Positions 17,614 through 26,894 of a DNA stretch of 64,000 bases are shown here, piece by piece; the first letter of the stretch is position 1, and the number at the start of each line of letters is the position of its first letter. A model generated the notes under the pieces. It was not told the origin of the DNA. It saw only the letters and a program-made list of their open reading frames with translations, and ran no database searches. A program made the translations under genes and the position numbers. Location of the stretch: contig NZ_BMVE01000012.1 of NCBI RefSeq assembly GCF_014650555.1, forward strand, positions 1 to 64,000, written 5' to 3'. Origin of the DNA: Streptomyces goshikiensis (GTDB lineage Bacteria > Actinomycetota > Actinomycetes > Streptomycetales > Streptomycetaceae).

Positions 17614-19752
17614 GTGACGGCGAGACCGGACAGCGGCGGCGGCCCCGCCCCCGACCCCACGGCCCAGGTGCTCGTACGGGCCGTGGTGGATGCGGTGGAA
17701 GCCGTCGGCGGGTACGCGGGCGGGTTGTACCTGCGCTCCGGCACCCAGGGGCTGCTGCGGATCGCCGTGATCGCGGGGCTGCCCGGGCGGCTGTTCCGGC
17801 CGTGGTGGCGGCTCCACGTGAACCGCCCGTACCCGGCCGGCGAGGCGTACCGGTCGGGCCAGTCGGTGCTGCTGCCCGACGCGGAGACGTCCATGCGGAG
17901 GTTCCCGCAGCTGGTGGCCGGGCTGCCGTTCCCGTTCGCCTCGCTGTACGAGCCGGTGAGCGCCGGGCCGGAGCGGCTGGGGGTGCTGTTCGTCCTGCGC
18001 GACGCGACCCCGGGCGTCGCCATCTCGGCCCACGACCGGGAGGCCTTGCGGGCCATCGCCGAGCGCCTGGCCGGGGAGCTTTCGGCGCTCGCCGGGGACG
18101 GGGCGCCGCCGGTGTGGGAAGGCGACCCGGTGTACGCCCCGTCGCCGCCCCGGGACAACGACGCCCGAGAGGCCGTGGACCGGCTCACGCAGGCGGTGCT
18201 GTCCCTGGACCGGCAGGGCAGGATCCGCTACGTCAGCGCCCCCGCGCACGAACTCCTCGGCCCCGACGGCGAGGGGCTGCACGGGCGGCTCGTGTGGGAG
18301 GCGCTCCCCTGGCTCGGCCACCCCGCCTACGAGGACCACTTCCGGGCCGTGTTCCTGGCCCACGCGCCCGTGCTCTTCCCGGCCCGGCGCGGCCGGCTGC
18401 CCTCCGGGGAGTGGCTCTCGATCGGCCTGTACCCCGGGCGGGACGGGGTGACCGTGACCATAGCGTCCACCGATCCGCCCGCCTACGCGCCCTCGTCGAT
18501 GGTCCGGCCTGGCGCCGGGCTGGGTTCGCCGGCCGACCGGGCGTCCGCCATGTACCGCCCGGTGGCCCTCGCCATCGCGCTCACCGAGGCGGTGACGGCC
18601 CGTCAGGTCTCGGCGGTGGTCACGGAGGAGCTGCTGCCGGCCTTCGGCGGACGCCAGTTGGCGATCTACCTCCTCAACGAGCGCCATCTGTACCTGGCGT
18701 GGGAGACCGGGTTCCCGCAGGGCTTCCTCGACCGGTTCGACGGGGTGGCGCTCGACGTGCGGCTGCCGGGGGTGGAGACCCTCACCACCGGCCGGCCGAT
18801 GTTCTTCGAGTCGATGCAGCACCTGGCCGCGGCCTATCCGGGGATCCCGCTGGACTCCCACGTCGGGGCGCGCGCCTTCCTTCCGCTGATCGCCTCGGGC
18901 CGGCCGGTCGGCTCGTGCATCCTCGGCTTCGACTCACCGCGCGGCTTCAGCCCCGAGGAACGTACGGTGCTGACCGCGCTGGCCGGCCTGATCGCACAGG
19001 CCCTGGAGCGGGCCCAGCGCTACGACACCGAGGCCGCGCTGGCCCGGGGGCTCCAGGCGGCGCTGCTGCCGAACCGGCTGCCGGTGTTCGAGGACGTGGT
19101 CACGGTGGGCCGGTACCTGCCCGGCACCGTCGGCATGGACGTGGGCGGCGACTGGTACGACGTCATCGAGACGGGCCCGGGCATGCTGGCCCTGGTCATC
19201 GGGGACGTCCAGGGGCACGGCGTCGCGGCCGCCGCGACCATGGGCCAACTGCGCAGCGCGGTACGGGCCTTCGCGCTCAGCGGCAACACCCCCGAGCAGA
19301 TCGTGCGCGGCACCAACCGGCTGCTGATCGACCTGGACCCCGGCCAGTTCGCGAGCTGCTGCTACGTGTCGCTCGACCGGGAGTCGGGCCGCGCGTGCGC
19401 CGTCCGGGCCGGGCACCCCCAGCCGCTGCTGCGGCACCCCGACGGGCGGACGCAGGTACTGGACCTGCCGGGCGGGGTGGTGCTCGGCGTCGACGCGGAT
19501 GCCGCGTACCCGGTGACGGAGCTGATGCTGGAGCCGGGTGCGGTGCTCGCCCTGTACACCGACGGGCTGGTGGAGATGCCGGGCACGGACATCGACGACG
19601 GGGTGGAGCGGCTGCGGGCCTCGCTGGCCGCGGCCGCTCCCGTCCCGCTCACGGAGACGGCCGACCGGCTGATCAGCGAGGTGGGAGACTCCGCCGACCG
19701 GCCGGACGACACCGCGCTGCTGCTGGCCGCCCGCATCCCCGATCCGCCGTAG
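17614..19752 (+). CDS. GAF-PAS-GAF-SpoIIE PP2C phosphatase
   Basis: 712 aa. An N-terminal GAF-like domain (about 10-165), a PAS domain (about 190-300, DRQGRIRYVSAPAHELLG), a second GAF (about 320-490, ending TVLTALAGLIAQALERAQ), then a SpoIIE/RsbU-type PP2C domain (about 500-712) with DVGGDWYDVI, IGDVQGHGVAAAATMGQLR, LALYTDGLVE and DDTALLLA metal-binding acids. It should dephosphorylate an anti-anti-sigma factor in response to a small ligand or redox cue. GTG 17614 is chosen: CATCCT lies six bases before it, suggesting a leaderless transcript; an upstream start at 17548 would read low-complexity sequence. No ATPase domain is present. Confidence 0.88.
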   Translation: MTARPDSGGGPAPDPTAQVLVRAVVDAVEAVGGYAGGLYLRSGTQGLLRIAVIAGLPGRLFRPWWRLHVNRPYPAGEAYRSGQSVLLPDAETSMRRFPQLVAGLPFPFASLYEPVSAGPERLGVLFVLRDATPGVAISAHDREALRAIAERLAGELSALAGDGAPPVWEGDPVYAPSPPRDNDAREAVDRLTQAVLSLDRQGRIRYVSAPAHELLGPDGEGLHGRLVWEALPWLGHPAYEDHFRAVFLAHAPVLFPARRGRLPSGEWLSIGLYPGRDGVTVTIASTDPPAYAPSSMVRPGAGLGSPADRASAMYRPVALAIALTEAVTARQVSAVVTEELLPAFGGRQLAIYLLNERHLYLAWETGFPQGFLDRFDGVALDVRLPGVETLTTGRPMFFESMQHLAAAYPGIPLDSHVGARAFLPLIASGRPVGSCILGFDSPRGFSPEERTVLTALAGLIAQALERAQRYDTEAALARGLQAALLPNRLPVFEDVVTVGRYLPGTVGMDVGGDWYDVIETGPGMLALVIGDVQGHGVAAAATMGQLRSAVRAFALSGNTPEQIVRGTNRLLIDLDPGQFASCCYVSLDRESGRACAVRAGHPQPLLRHPDGRTQVLDLPGGVVLGVDADAAYPVTELMLEPGAVLALYTDGLVEMPGTDIDDGVERLRASLAAAAPVPLTETADRLISEVGDSADRPDDTALLLAARIPDPP

Positions 19753-19770
19753 GGACCGGCGGCGCGGGGG

Positions 19771-21090
19771 CTAACGCGGGGCCGTCAGCCGCGCGTCCAG
19801 GGACACGGGCAGCTCCTGCGGAGCGGCCTGGCGGCCGGTCGCCGGGGCGCTCGTACCGCACAGGGCCTGTTCGCGCAGGCGGTTCACGGCCGCGTCGATC
19901 GGGTGCGGCACCGGCGCGCCGTTCGCGTCGGCGCGCTGGTAGCCCGACAGGTTGAACCCGGCGGCGAACTGCCGCTTGCCGTCCGCGCTGGACATGGCCT
20001 GGGTGCTCGCGCCGAAGACACCGCCGTCATGGCCCCAGGCGGGTCCGCACGGCGTGTCCATGCTGTAGATGCCGAGGCCGTAGCGGATCACCACGGCTCC
20101 GTCCGGGCCCTTGACCGGCACCGTGGTGCGCATCTCGCGCAGCAGGTCGGCGGGCAGCAGGTCTCCCTGGAGCAGCGCCCGGTAGAAGGTGTTGAGGTCC
20201 TGGGTGGTCGCGACCAGGGCCCCGGCGGTGCCGGCCATGGTCATGTTGTATTCGCTGTAGTCGCGCGCCGGGTCGATCAGCCCGCCCAGGTTCTCGTACA
20301 TCCGGGAGTGCGGTCCCCTGATGACCGGGTCCGACCCCGGGAAGTACGTGTGGCGCAGCCCCGCCGCGCGGATCACGTCGCGGGTGATGACGCGCTCGGG
20401 GTCCTCGCCGGTGACCTTCCGCAGCAGTTCGCCGAGCAGCAGGTAGTTGGTGTTGGAGTAGGACCAGTCCGTGCCGGGTTCGAAGAGCTGCGGCCGGTTC
20501 ACCCCGTACCCGATCAGGGTGGCGGGCCGCAGGGTGCGGTGACGGAAGTCGTCCAGGCTCTTCGGGGAGTTCTCCTTCAGCGACGGGAACGCCTCGATGA
20601 CGTAGTCGTCGATGCCGCTGGTGTGGTTCAGCAGCATCCGCACGGTGATCTTGCGGCCGCGCTCCCCCGGGACGAGGCCGGGCAGGTAGTCGCCGACCGG
20701 CCGGTCGAGCCCGATGCGGCCGCGGGCGCTCTGCTGGAGCACGGCCGTGGCGGTGAAGGTCTTGGTGATGCTGCCGACCCGGTGGCGCATGTCGGGGGTG
20801 GCGGGCCGCCGCGTGTCGACGTCGGCGAAGCCGGTGGCCCCGGTCCACTGGGCGCGGCCGTCGCGGACGCTGCCGTACGCCCCGTACATGCCGGCCTCGT
20901 GGACGGCGTCCAGCCGCCGCTGGAGGGCCTCGCGGTCCAGCCCCCTGGCCGTCGCGGACGGGGTGGCGGTCCCGGAGCCGGTGGCGGCGCTCGCGGCCGG
21001 GGCGGCCCCGGCCAGCAGGGCCAGTACGACGGCGGCCGCCGCCCCGGTGGTGCGTAAAGCGGGTCCTCGGCCTCGGCGCGTGGAGCGCAT
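19771..21090 (-). CDS. Secreted serine hydrolase (beta-lactamase / D-Ala-D-Ala carboxypeptidase family)
   Basis: 439 aa. A signal peptide (RGRGPALRTT then a hydrophobic AAAVVLALLAGAAPAASA) ends near residue 36. Class C penicillin-binding motifs follow: SITK in VGSITKTFTATAV (catalytic Ser and Lys, about 105), YSNTNYLLLGELL (YxN, about 205) and HDGG (about 355, the KTG-equivalent). It likely acts outside the cell on peptidoglycan peptides or another ester/amide. Start ATG 21090 has GGGGGAG. It is convergent to the SpoIIE phosphatase gene with an 18-bp gap. Confidence 0.9.
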   Translation of the reverse strand: MRSTRRGRGPALRTTGAAAAVVLALLAGAAPAASAATGSGTATPSATARGLDREALQRRLDAVHEAGMYGAYGSVRDGRAQWTGATGFADVDTRRPATPDMRHRVGSITKTFTATAVLQQSARGRIGLDRPVGDYLPGLVPGERGRKITVRMLLNHTSGIDDYVIEAFPSLKENSPKSLDDFRHRTLRPATLIGYGVNRPQLFEPGTDWSYSNTNYLLLGELLRKVTGEDPERVITRDVIRAAGLRHTYFPGSDPVIRGPHSRMYENLGGLIDPARDYSEYNMTMAGTAGALVATTQDLNTFYRALLQGDLLPADLLREMRTTVPVKGPDGAVVIRYGLGIYSMDTPCGPAWGHDGGVFGASTQAMSSADGKRQFAAGFNLSGYQRADANGAPVPHPIDAAVNRLREQALCGTSAPATGRQAAPQELPVSLDARLTAPR

Positions 21091-21535
21091 GGGTGTCTCC
21101 CCCTGGTCGACGCCCCGTGCGGGGCGCTCGGACGATCTTCGGTCGCCTCCGATTCTTGTCCCGGGCGGCCGCGCCCCCATCGGCCGCCGGGACGATCCCG
21201 GCGCGCGCCGCCTCAGCCCCGGGTAGCAGACGCGCCTCCCCCGTTCGGGTCTCTTGACACCATCGAGTCGGCAAAGCGGAAGGAAATTTACCCGCGGGCA
21301 GCTGCGGTTCCCGCACCCCGCATCGGTGCAGCGTTTACACGGCCTTAACACCGAAAACAGGGGTCTCGCGGCGGGCAGAGCGATGGAATCCGCACATGAA
21401 CAGCTATTGACCTGCGGATCTCGCGGAGATTCCATGTCGGCCCGGGAGCCGCTCACACCCTTGCTCACCACCGCCTCGGAGGCGATACCGCTCCCGCGCT
21501 CATTCACCGCATCTGCCGATCGGAACCGCGTACCG
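21091..21535. other. Divergent intergenic region, lower GC than its surroundings
   Basis: The 445 bp between the serine hydrolase and the APC permease are AT-richer than neighbours (for example GGAAGGAAATTTACC near 21280 and GAACAGCTATTGACC near 21400). It holds promoter-like TTGACA (21252-21257) and TTGACC (about 21409), but no clean -10 at standard spacing. An open frame runs through it into the permease, so an N-terminal extension from ATG 21434, which has GGAG five bases before it, cannot be excluded. Confidence 0.4.
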
Positions 21536-22945
21536 ATGTCTGACACGATCAGCGCACCACAGGCCCTCGCTCCCGCCACCGGGCCCACCCCGCAGAAGCT
21601 CAAGCGTTCCATCGGGGTCGTCGGCGGAACACTGCTCACGCTCTCGTGCGTGACGCCCGCCTCCACCCTCTTCGTCGTCGTGCCCGACCTGTTCGCCAGT
21701 CTCGGCACGTGGACCGCCCTCACCATCGCGATCGGCTCGCTGCTCTGCGTCGGCGTGGCGTTCTGCTACTCCGAGCTCGGGACGCTGATCCCCAGCGCGG
21801 GCGGCGAGTACGCGATCGTCTCCACCCTGGCGGGCCGGCTCGCCGGCTGGCTGGTGTTCGTGCTGTCCCTGCTGGTCGTGATGATCGTGCCGCCCGTGAT
21901 CGCCATGGGTACGGCCGACTACCTGGCTCCGATCATCGAGATACCGGCTCCGGTCGCGGGCGGCGGCGTGATGCTGCTCGCCACCCTCGCCGGCCTGCTG
22001 GACCTGCGGGCCAACGCCTGGATCACCGGCATCTTCCTGGTGCTGGAAGTGGTCGCGGCGGCTCTCGTCGCCGTCCTCGGGTTCGCGCACAGCGAGCGCG
22101 GGGCCGATGCCCTCGTGCACGGCACGGTCGCGGCGGAGGGCGGGGGCACCTCCACCGTCACCGCGATGATGGTCGTCTCCGGCCTGGCGATCGCCCTGTT
22201 CATCACCCAGGGGTTCTCCACCGCCGTCTACCTCTCCGAGGAACTGGAGAACCCCCGGCGCAACGTGGCCCGGACGGTGCTCGCCACCCTCGCCATCTCC
22301 ACCGCCGTCATCCTGGTCCCGGTCATCGCCATCACGGCGGGCGCCCCCGACCTGGACGCGCTGGCCGCGGGCGACCTCGGCGGGATGGTCACCGCCTGGT
22401 CCAACTCGGCCGTCGGCACCTTCGTCAGCCTCTGCGTCGCCCTCGCCATCGTCAACGCCGGCATCGTCATGGTGATCCAGAACTCGCGCGTGCTGTTCGC
22501 CTCCGCCCGCGACAAGGCCTGGCCCGAGCCCGTCAACAACGCTCTGTCGCGGCTCGGCCGGTTCGGCTCGCCGTGGGTGGCCACGCTGCTGGTCGGCGTG
22601 CCGGGCGCGGCGCTGTGCTTCGTCAACCTCGACACCCTGTACGGGGTCACCGGTGTCTCGGTGACCGGCATGTACCTGCTGGTCGCGGTGGCCGCGCTGT
22701 TCAGCCGGCGCGGGGCGCACCGCGAGGCGGCCGCCTGGCGGATGCCGCTGTGGCCGGCCGTGCCGGTGGTGCTGAGCGCCGTACTCGCCTACATCCTGAC
22801 GCAGCAGGAGACCCAGTACCTGCTGTGGACGGGCGGGATCACCGCCGTGGCCACCCTGTACTGGGCCCTGTACCTGCGGCCGCGGCAGGACAGCCGCTGG
22901 CTGGTCAGCATCCCGGAGGACGGCCAGGACACCGCCTCGGCGTGA
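21536..22945 (+). CDS. APC-superfamily amino acid permease
   Basis: 469 aa, about 12 membrane segments. It starts near LKRSIGVVGGTLLTLSCVTP and includes GEYAIVSTLAGRLAGW, FITQGFSTAVYLSEELENPRRN, the conserved APC signature around the TM6 region, and NSRVLFASARDKAWP. It should take up amino acids or amines by proton symport or exchange; the substrate is not readable. ATG 21536 (MSDTISAPQ) is chosen near the first membrane segment; its ribosome site is weak (CGGAA). ATG 21434 with GGAG would add 34 residues. It is convergent to the reductase gene, with a long hairpin between. Confidence 0.85.
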   Translation: MSDTISAPQALAPATGPTPQKLKRSIGVVGGTLLTLSCVTPASTLFVVVPDLFASLGTWTALTIAIGSLLCVGVAFCYSELGTLIPSAGGEYAIVSTLAGRLAGWLVFVLSLLVVMIVPPVIAMGTADYLAPIIEIPAPVAGGGVMLLATLAGLLDLRANAWITGIFLVLEVVAAALVAVLGFAHSERGADALVHGTVAAEGGGTSTVTAMMVVSGLAIALFITQGFSTAVYLSEELENPRRNVARTVLATLAISTAVILVPVIAITAGAPDLDALAAGDLGGMVTAWSNSAVGTFVSLCVALAIVNAGIVMVIQNSRVLFASARDKAWPEPVNNALSRLGRFGSPWVATLLVGVPGAALCFVNLDTLYGVTGVSVTGMYLLVAVAALFSRRGAHREAAAWRMPLWPAVPVVLSAVLAYILTQQETQYLLWTGGITAVATLYWALYLRPRQDSRWLVSIPEDGQDTASA

Positions 22946-22955
22946 GCGACGGCAC

Positions 22956-22995
22956 CGGCGGGGCCGGCGGGGGTCAGCTCCCGTCGGCCCCGCCG
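22956..22995. terminator. Long GC hairpin between convergent permease and reductase genes
   Basis: An 18-base arm CGGCGGGGCCGGCGGGGG (22956-22973), a TCAG loop, and a nearly complementary arm (22978-22995). The loop holds the stop codon of the minus-strand reductase. No T-run follows, as usual for Streptomyces bidirectional terminators. Confidence 0.55.
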
Positions 22996-24014
22996 ATGCC
23001 GATCACGACCTTCCCGAAGGCGCCGCCCGCCGCGTACTCCCGGTAGGCCCGGTGGGCCTCCTCGAAGGGGAGCACCCGGTCGATGACCGGGCGCAGTCCG
23101 TGGGCGGAGACCGCCCGGTTCATGTCCTCGAACCGGCTGCGGCTGCCGACGAAGACGCGGCGGATCGTGGCGAGGCTCGACGCGTACGCCGCGTGCGAGA
23201 TCTCGATGCCGGGCCGCTCCGCGGTGCCGGTGGTCAGCAGGGCGATCTGGCCGTACAGGGCGCTCGCCCGGACCGACTGCTCGATGGTGTCGGGGCCGCC
23301 CGTCTCCACCACCAGGTCGGCGCCGAGGCCGTCGGTGAGTTCCCGTACGGAGCGGCTCCAGTGCGGGGTGCGCCGGTAGTTGACGACCGCGTCGGCCCCG
23401 AGCGCCTTCAGCCGGTCCTCCTTCCGCTCGTCGGAGGTGGTCGCCACGACCCGGCAGCCCAGCAGCTTGGCGAACTGCACGGCGAACAGGGCGACGGGCC
23501 CGGTGCCCAGGGTCAGTACGCTCTGCCCGGGCCCGACCGCCTCGCCACCGGTCAGCGCGTGCCAGGCGGTGACCCCGGCGCACGGCAGGGTGGCCGCCTC
23601 CTCCCAGGTCAGGTGGTCCGGAACGCGGACCGCCCACTCCTCGTCGAGCGAGGCGTACTCCGCGAGCATCCCGTCGAGCGTGCAGCCGGGCTGGTCCACC
23701 GCGTCGGGCGTGATCCGGCCGCCCCGCCAGCGCGGGAAGTACGTACAGGAGACGCGGTCGCCGACCGCGAACCGGGTCACGGCCTCCCCCACGGCGACCA
23801 CCTCGCCCGCGCCGTCGCTGAGCGGCACCACGCCCGGCGCGGCGGGCAGCGGATAGCGCCGCTCCAGGATGAGCAGGTCCCGCTTGTTGAGGGAGGCGGC
23901 GCGCAGCGCGACGACGATGCCGGTGGGACCGGCCGGCTCCGGGCGCGGGCCGCCGCGGTCGCGCAGCACGATGCCTTCGACGGCGCCGAACGATTCCAGG
24001 TGGTACGAGCGCAT
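22974..24014 (-). CDS. Zinc-free medium-chain reductase (quinone oxidoreductase-like)
   Basis: 346 aa. GroES-like N-terminus (SLNKRDLLILERRYP, PLSDGAGEVVAVGEAVTRFAVGDRV) and Rossmann half with LTLGTGPVALFAVQFAKLLG, then ERKEDRLKALGADAVVNYR. The structural zinc cysteine lobe of alcohol dehydrogenases is missing, so it belongs with NAD(P)H-dependent quinone oxidoreductases and zeta-crystallin relatives. Start ATG 24014 has GGAGG seven bases upstream. It is divergent from an XRE regulator that may control it through the palindrome at 24106-24121. Confidence 0.87.
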   Translation of the reverse strand: MRSYHLESFGAVEGIVLRDRGGPRPEPAGPTGIVVALRAASLNKRDLLILERRYPLPAAPGVVPLSDGAGEVVAVGEAVTRFAVGDRVSCTYFPRWRGGRITPDAVDQPGCTLDGMLAEYASLDEEWAVRVPDHLTWEEAATLPCAGVTAWHALTGGEAVGPGQSVLTLGTGPVALFAVQFAKLLGCRVVATTSDERKEDRLKALGADAVVNYRRTPHWSRSVRELTDGLGADLVVETGGPDTIEQSVRASALYGQIALLTTGTAERPGIEISHAAYASSLATIRRVFVGSRSRFEDMNRAVSAHGLRPVIDRVLPFEEAHRAYREYAAGGAFGKVVIGIGGADGS

Positions 24015-24105
24015 GACGTCCTCCAGGGCTGTGACCGTTCGCCGCGGCGGCGGTGTGCGCGGCGGGCCGGCCGCTCCAGGGTCGGGGGCGGGGCGACGCG
24101 CGGCA

Positions 24106-24121
24106 ATTCCCTCCGGGGAAT
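24106..24121. promoter_or_regulatory. Palindromic operator candidate ATTCCC-N4-GGGAAT
   Basis: ATTCCC (24106-24111), four bases, GGGAAT (24116-24121), flanked on both sides by CGCGCG-like sequence, in the gap between the divergent reductase (start 24014) and XRE regulator (start 24158). It lies about 37-52 bases before the regulator start, in core-promoter position. Binding by the XRE protein is inference. Confidence 0.45.
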
Positions 24122-24157
24122 CGCGCGGTGCGCCCGGAGGCGGTTAGAAAGGGGGAC

Positions 24158-24991
24158 ATGGCCCCCACCACAGCCGCCGCTGCCGCGCACCGGCCCTCCC
24201 CGTTCTCCCGCGAGGTCCGCCGGTGGCGGGCGCTGCGCCGGATGAGCCAGCTCGAACTGGCCGCGCTCGCCGGGACCACGCAGCGGCACCTCAGCTTCAT
24301 CGAGAGCGGCCGCTCCGCGCCGGGGCGGGCGATGGTGGTGCGGCTGGCCGAGTCCCTCGCCCTGAGCCTGCGGGAGCGCAACGCGCTGCTGCTGACGGCG
24401 GGTTACGCGCCCGCCTACGAGGAGTCGCCGCGCGACGGCGCCGCGATCGAACCGGCGATGAACGCGCTGCGGTCCATCCTGACCGGGCACCTGCCGCACC
24501 CGGCGGTGGTGGCCGGTCCGCGCGGCGAACTGGTCCTGGCCAACGACGCGTTCGAGGTGCTCACCGAGGGCGCGGCCGCGCGGCTGCTGGAGCCGCCGGT
24601 GAACGTGCTGCGGCTCGCCCTGCACCCCGAGGGGATGGGCCCGCGCGTGGTGAACCTGGCGGCGTGGGGGCGGCACGTCACGGAGAGCCTGCGGGCCCGC
24701 GCCGCCGCCCATCCGGACGGCGGGCTCGACGCCCTGGCCGCGGAGCTCGCCGGGTACCTGCCGCCGGCCGGGGCGCCGCCGGGCCCCGACCACCTCGGCT
24801 TCGCGGTTCCGCTGCGGCTGCGCACCGCCGGGGGCGAGCTGCGGCTGCTGACGACGCTGACCTCCTTCGCCACGGCCGTGGACGTCACCCTGGCCGAACT
24901 GCACCTGGAGGCCTTCCTCCCCGCCGACCCCGAGACCGCGGAGCTGCTGCGCCGCCGCGCGGCGGCCCGGGGCGCGGCCCCCGCCGGCTGA
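24158..24991 (+). CDS. XRE-family regulator with MmyB-like ligand domain
   Basis: 277 aa. The HTH_3/31 domain spans about 16-75: REVRRWRALRRMSQLELAAL, TTQRHLSFIESGRSAPGRAM. The rest, with LTAGYAPAYEE, LVLANDAFEVL, ALHPEGMGPRVVNLAAW and a TTLTSFATAVDVTLAELHLEAFLPAD end, matches the MmyB-like PAS domain seen in many Streptomyces regulators beside dehydrogenases. The MmyB domain is thought to bind a fatty-acid-like ligand in related structures. Start ATG 24158 has AAAGGGGG. It is divergent from the reductase it probably controls. Confidence 0.87.
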   Translation: MAPTTAAAAAHRPSPFSREVRRWRALRRMSQLELAALAGTTQRHLSFIESGRSAPGRAMVVRLAESLALSLRERNALLLTAGYAPAYEESPRDGAAIEPAMNALRSILTGHLPHPAVVAGPRGELVLANDAFEVLTEGAAARLLEPPVNVLRLALHPEGMGPRVVNLAAWGRHVTESLRARAAAHPDGGLDALAAELAGYLPPAGAPPGPDHLGFAVPLRLRTAGGELRLLTTLTSFATAVDVTLAELHLEAFLPADPETAELLRRRAAARGAAPAG

Positions 24992-25024
24992 CGCTCCCGG
25001 GCAGCGGCGCGGGGGTCAGCCGGC
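24983..25024. terminator. Inverted repeat holding both stop codons of a convergent pair
   Basis: GCCGGCTGAC (24983-24992) and its perfect complement GTCAGCCGGC (25015-25024), with a 22-base loop. The arms contain the TGA of the XRE gene (24989-24991) and the TGA of the GH15 gene (25016-25018) in mirror positions. Confidence 0.55.
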
Positions 25025-26824
25025 GGCCGGGTGGCCGGGGACCTCGGCGCTCAGGGTGAGCGCCGTGTTCACCAGGCCGATGTGGCTGAACGCCTGCGGG
25101 AAGTTGCCCAGTTGGCGTCCGGCGACGGCGTCGTACTCCTCGGCGAGCAGCCCGAGGTCGTTGCGTACCGACAGGAGGCGCTCGAACAGTTCCCGCGCCT
25201 CCTTCTCGCGGCCGGTCAGATGCAGGGCGTCGGCCAGCCAGAACGAGCAGGCCAGGAAGGCCCCTTCGTCGCCGGGCAGTCCGTCCACGGACGGGCCCTC
25301 GGTGCTGTAGCGGCGGACCAGGCCGCTGCGGCCGAGTTCCAGGCGCACCGCGTCGACCGTGCCGATGACGCGCGGGTCGTCGGGCGGCAGGAACCCGACC
25401 CGCGGGATGAGCAGGGTGGCCGCGTCGAGCTCGCTGGAGCCGTAGTACTGGGTGAAGGTGTTGCGCTCGGCGTCGAAGCCCTTCTCGCAGACCTCGCGGT
25501 GCACCTCCTCCCGCATGGTCCGCCAGCGCTCCACGTCGCCCGGGAGCGTGGGGTCGGCCTCCAGGGTCCGCACCGCCCGGTCGGCGGCGACCCAGGCCAT
25601 CACCTTGGAATGCACGAAGTGGCGGCGCGGGCCGCGCACTTCCCACAGTCCCTCGTCGGGCCGGCGCCAGTTGTCCCCGAGGAAGTCCAGGAGCGCGAGC
25701 TGGATCCGCCAGGCGTGCTTCTCCATCGGGATCCCGGCGCACCTGGCCAGGTACAGCGAGTCGAGGACCTCCCCGTACACGTCGAGCTGGAGCTGGTCCA
25801 CGGCGGCGTTGCCGACCCGGACGGGCGCGGAGGAGGCGTACCCGCGCAGCCACGGCAGTTCGGCCTCGGGGATCCGCCGCTCGCCCGCGATCCCGTACAT
25901 GATCTGCAGGTCGGCGGGGTCTCCGGCGATCGCCCGCAGCAGCCACCGGCGCCAGGCGCGGGCCTCGTCCTGGAAGCCGGTGGCGAGGAGCGATCCGAGG
26001 GTGAGGGTGGAGTCGCGCAGCCAGCAGTAGCGGTAGTCCCAGTTCCGGACGCCGCCGAGTTCCTCGGGCAGGGAGGTGGTCGCGGCCGCGGCGATCCCGC
26101 CGGTCGGGGCGTAGGTGAGTGCCTTGAGGGTGATCAGGGAGCGGGTCACGGCCTCCCGGTAGGGGCCCTCGTAGGTGCACTGGGCGCTCCACTCGCTCCA
26201 GTCGGAGACGGTCTGCTCCAGCGCGGCGTACGGGTCGACGGGCTCGGGGCGCGGCTCGTGCGAGGGGTGCCAGGTCAGGACGAAGGCGACCCGCTCCCCG
26301 GCGGTGACGGTGAACTCGGAGCGGGTGCTGTTGGCCTCGCCCCAGGTGCGCACGGGCGGCTGGCTGCGGAACCAGGCGGAGTCCGGGCCGGCGACGGCGA
26401 CCCGGTCGTCGCCGGAGCGGCGGACCCAGGGGACGACGTGCCCGTAGTCGAAGCGCAGGCGCAGCACGCTCAGTACGGTGACCTCGCCGGAGATCCCCTC
26501 GACGATCCGCATCACATCGGGTGCGCTGTCGCGCTGCGGCATGAAGTCGATGACCTTGAACGCGCCGCCGTCCGGGGTCTCCCAGTACGACTCCAGGACC
26601 AGCGTGCCGTCCACGTAGGACCGCCGGGTGCAGCGCTCGCCCTCGGCGGCCCCGGCCGGGGCGATGCGCCAGTGGCCGTTCTCCTTGTCGCCGAGGAGCG
26701 CGGTGAAGCAGGCGGAGGAGTCGAAGCGCGGCAGGCACAGCCAGTCGATGGACCCGTCGCAGCCGACGAGTCCGCTGGTCATGAGGTCGCCGATGAGTGC
26801 GTAGTCTTCGATGGGTTGGGTCAT
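25016..26824 (-). CDS. GH15-family glycoside hydrolase (trehalase/glucoamylase-like)
   Basis: 602 aa. It opens with PIEDYALIGDLMTSGLVGCDGSIDWL, the N-terminal trehalase-like domain, then the (alpha/alpha)6 barrel: GGVRNWDYRYCWLRDSTLTL (about 260), GEVLDSLYLARCAG, PDEGLWEVRGPRRHFVHSKVMAW with the probable acid Glu (about 390), and GLLAEEYD near 575 with the probable base. Actinobacterial GH15 enzymes of this layout have been shown to be trehalases in mycobacteria; others cleave maltose-type sugars. It has no signal peptide, so it is cytosolic. Start ATG 26824; the ribosome site is weak. It is encoded downstream of doxX on the same strand, 70 bp apart. Confidence 0.9.
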   Translation of the reverse strand: MTQPIEDYALIGDLMTSGLVGCDGSIDWLCLPRFDSSACFTALLGDKENGHWRIAPAGAAEGERCTRRSYVDGTLVLESYWETPDGGAFKVIDFMPQRDSAPDVMRIVEGISGEVTVLSVLRLRFDYGHVVPWVRRSGDDRVAVAGPDSAWFRSQPPVRTWGEANSTRSEFTVTAGERVAFVLTWHPSHEPRPEPVDPYAALEQTVSDWSEWSAQCTYEGPYREAVTRSLITLKALTYAPTGGIAAAATTSLPEELGGVRNWDYRYCWLRDSTLTLGSLLATGFQDEARAWRRWLLRAIAGDPADLQIMYGIAGERRIPEAELPWLRGYASSAPVRVGNAAVDQLQLDVYGEVLDSLYLARCAGIPMEKHAWRIQLALLDFLGDNWRRPDEGLWEVRGPRRHFVHSKVMAWVAADRAVRTLEADPTLPGDVERWRTMREEVHREVCEKGFDAERNTFTQYYGSSELDAATLLIPRVGFLPPDDPRVIGTVDAVRLELGRSGLVRRYSTEGPSVDGLPGDEGAFLACSFWLADALHLTGREKEARELFERLLSVRNDLGLLAEEYDAVAGRQLGNFPQAFSHIGLVNTALTLSAEVPGHPAAG

Positions 26825-26894
26825 CTGTGCGCTTTTCCCGCGAATGCCCGGGCCCAATCAGCGCGGGACCCGGGCACCTTCCGACGCGGAGGAA

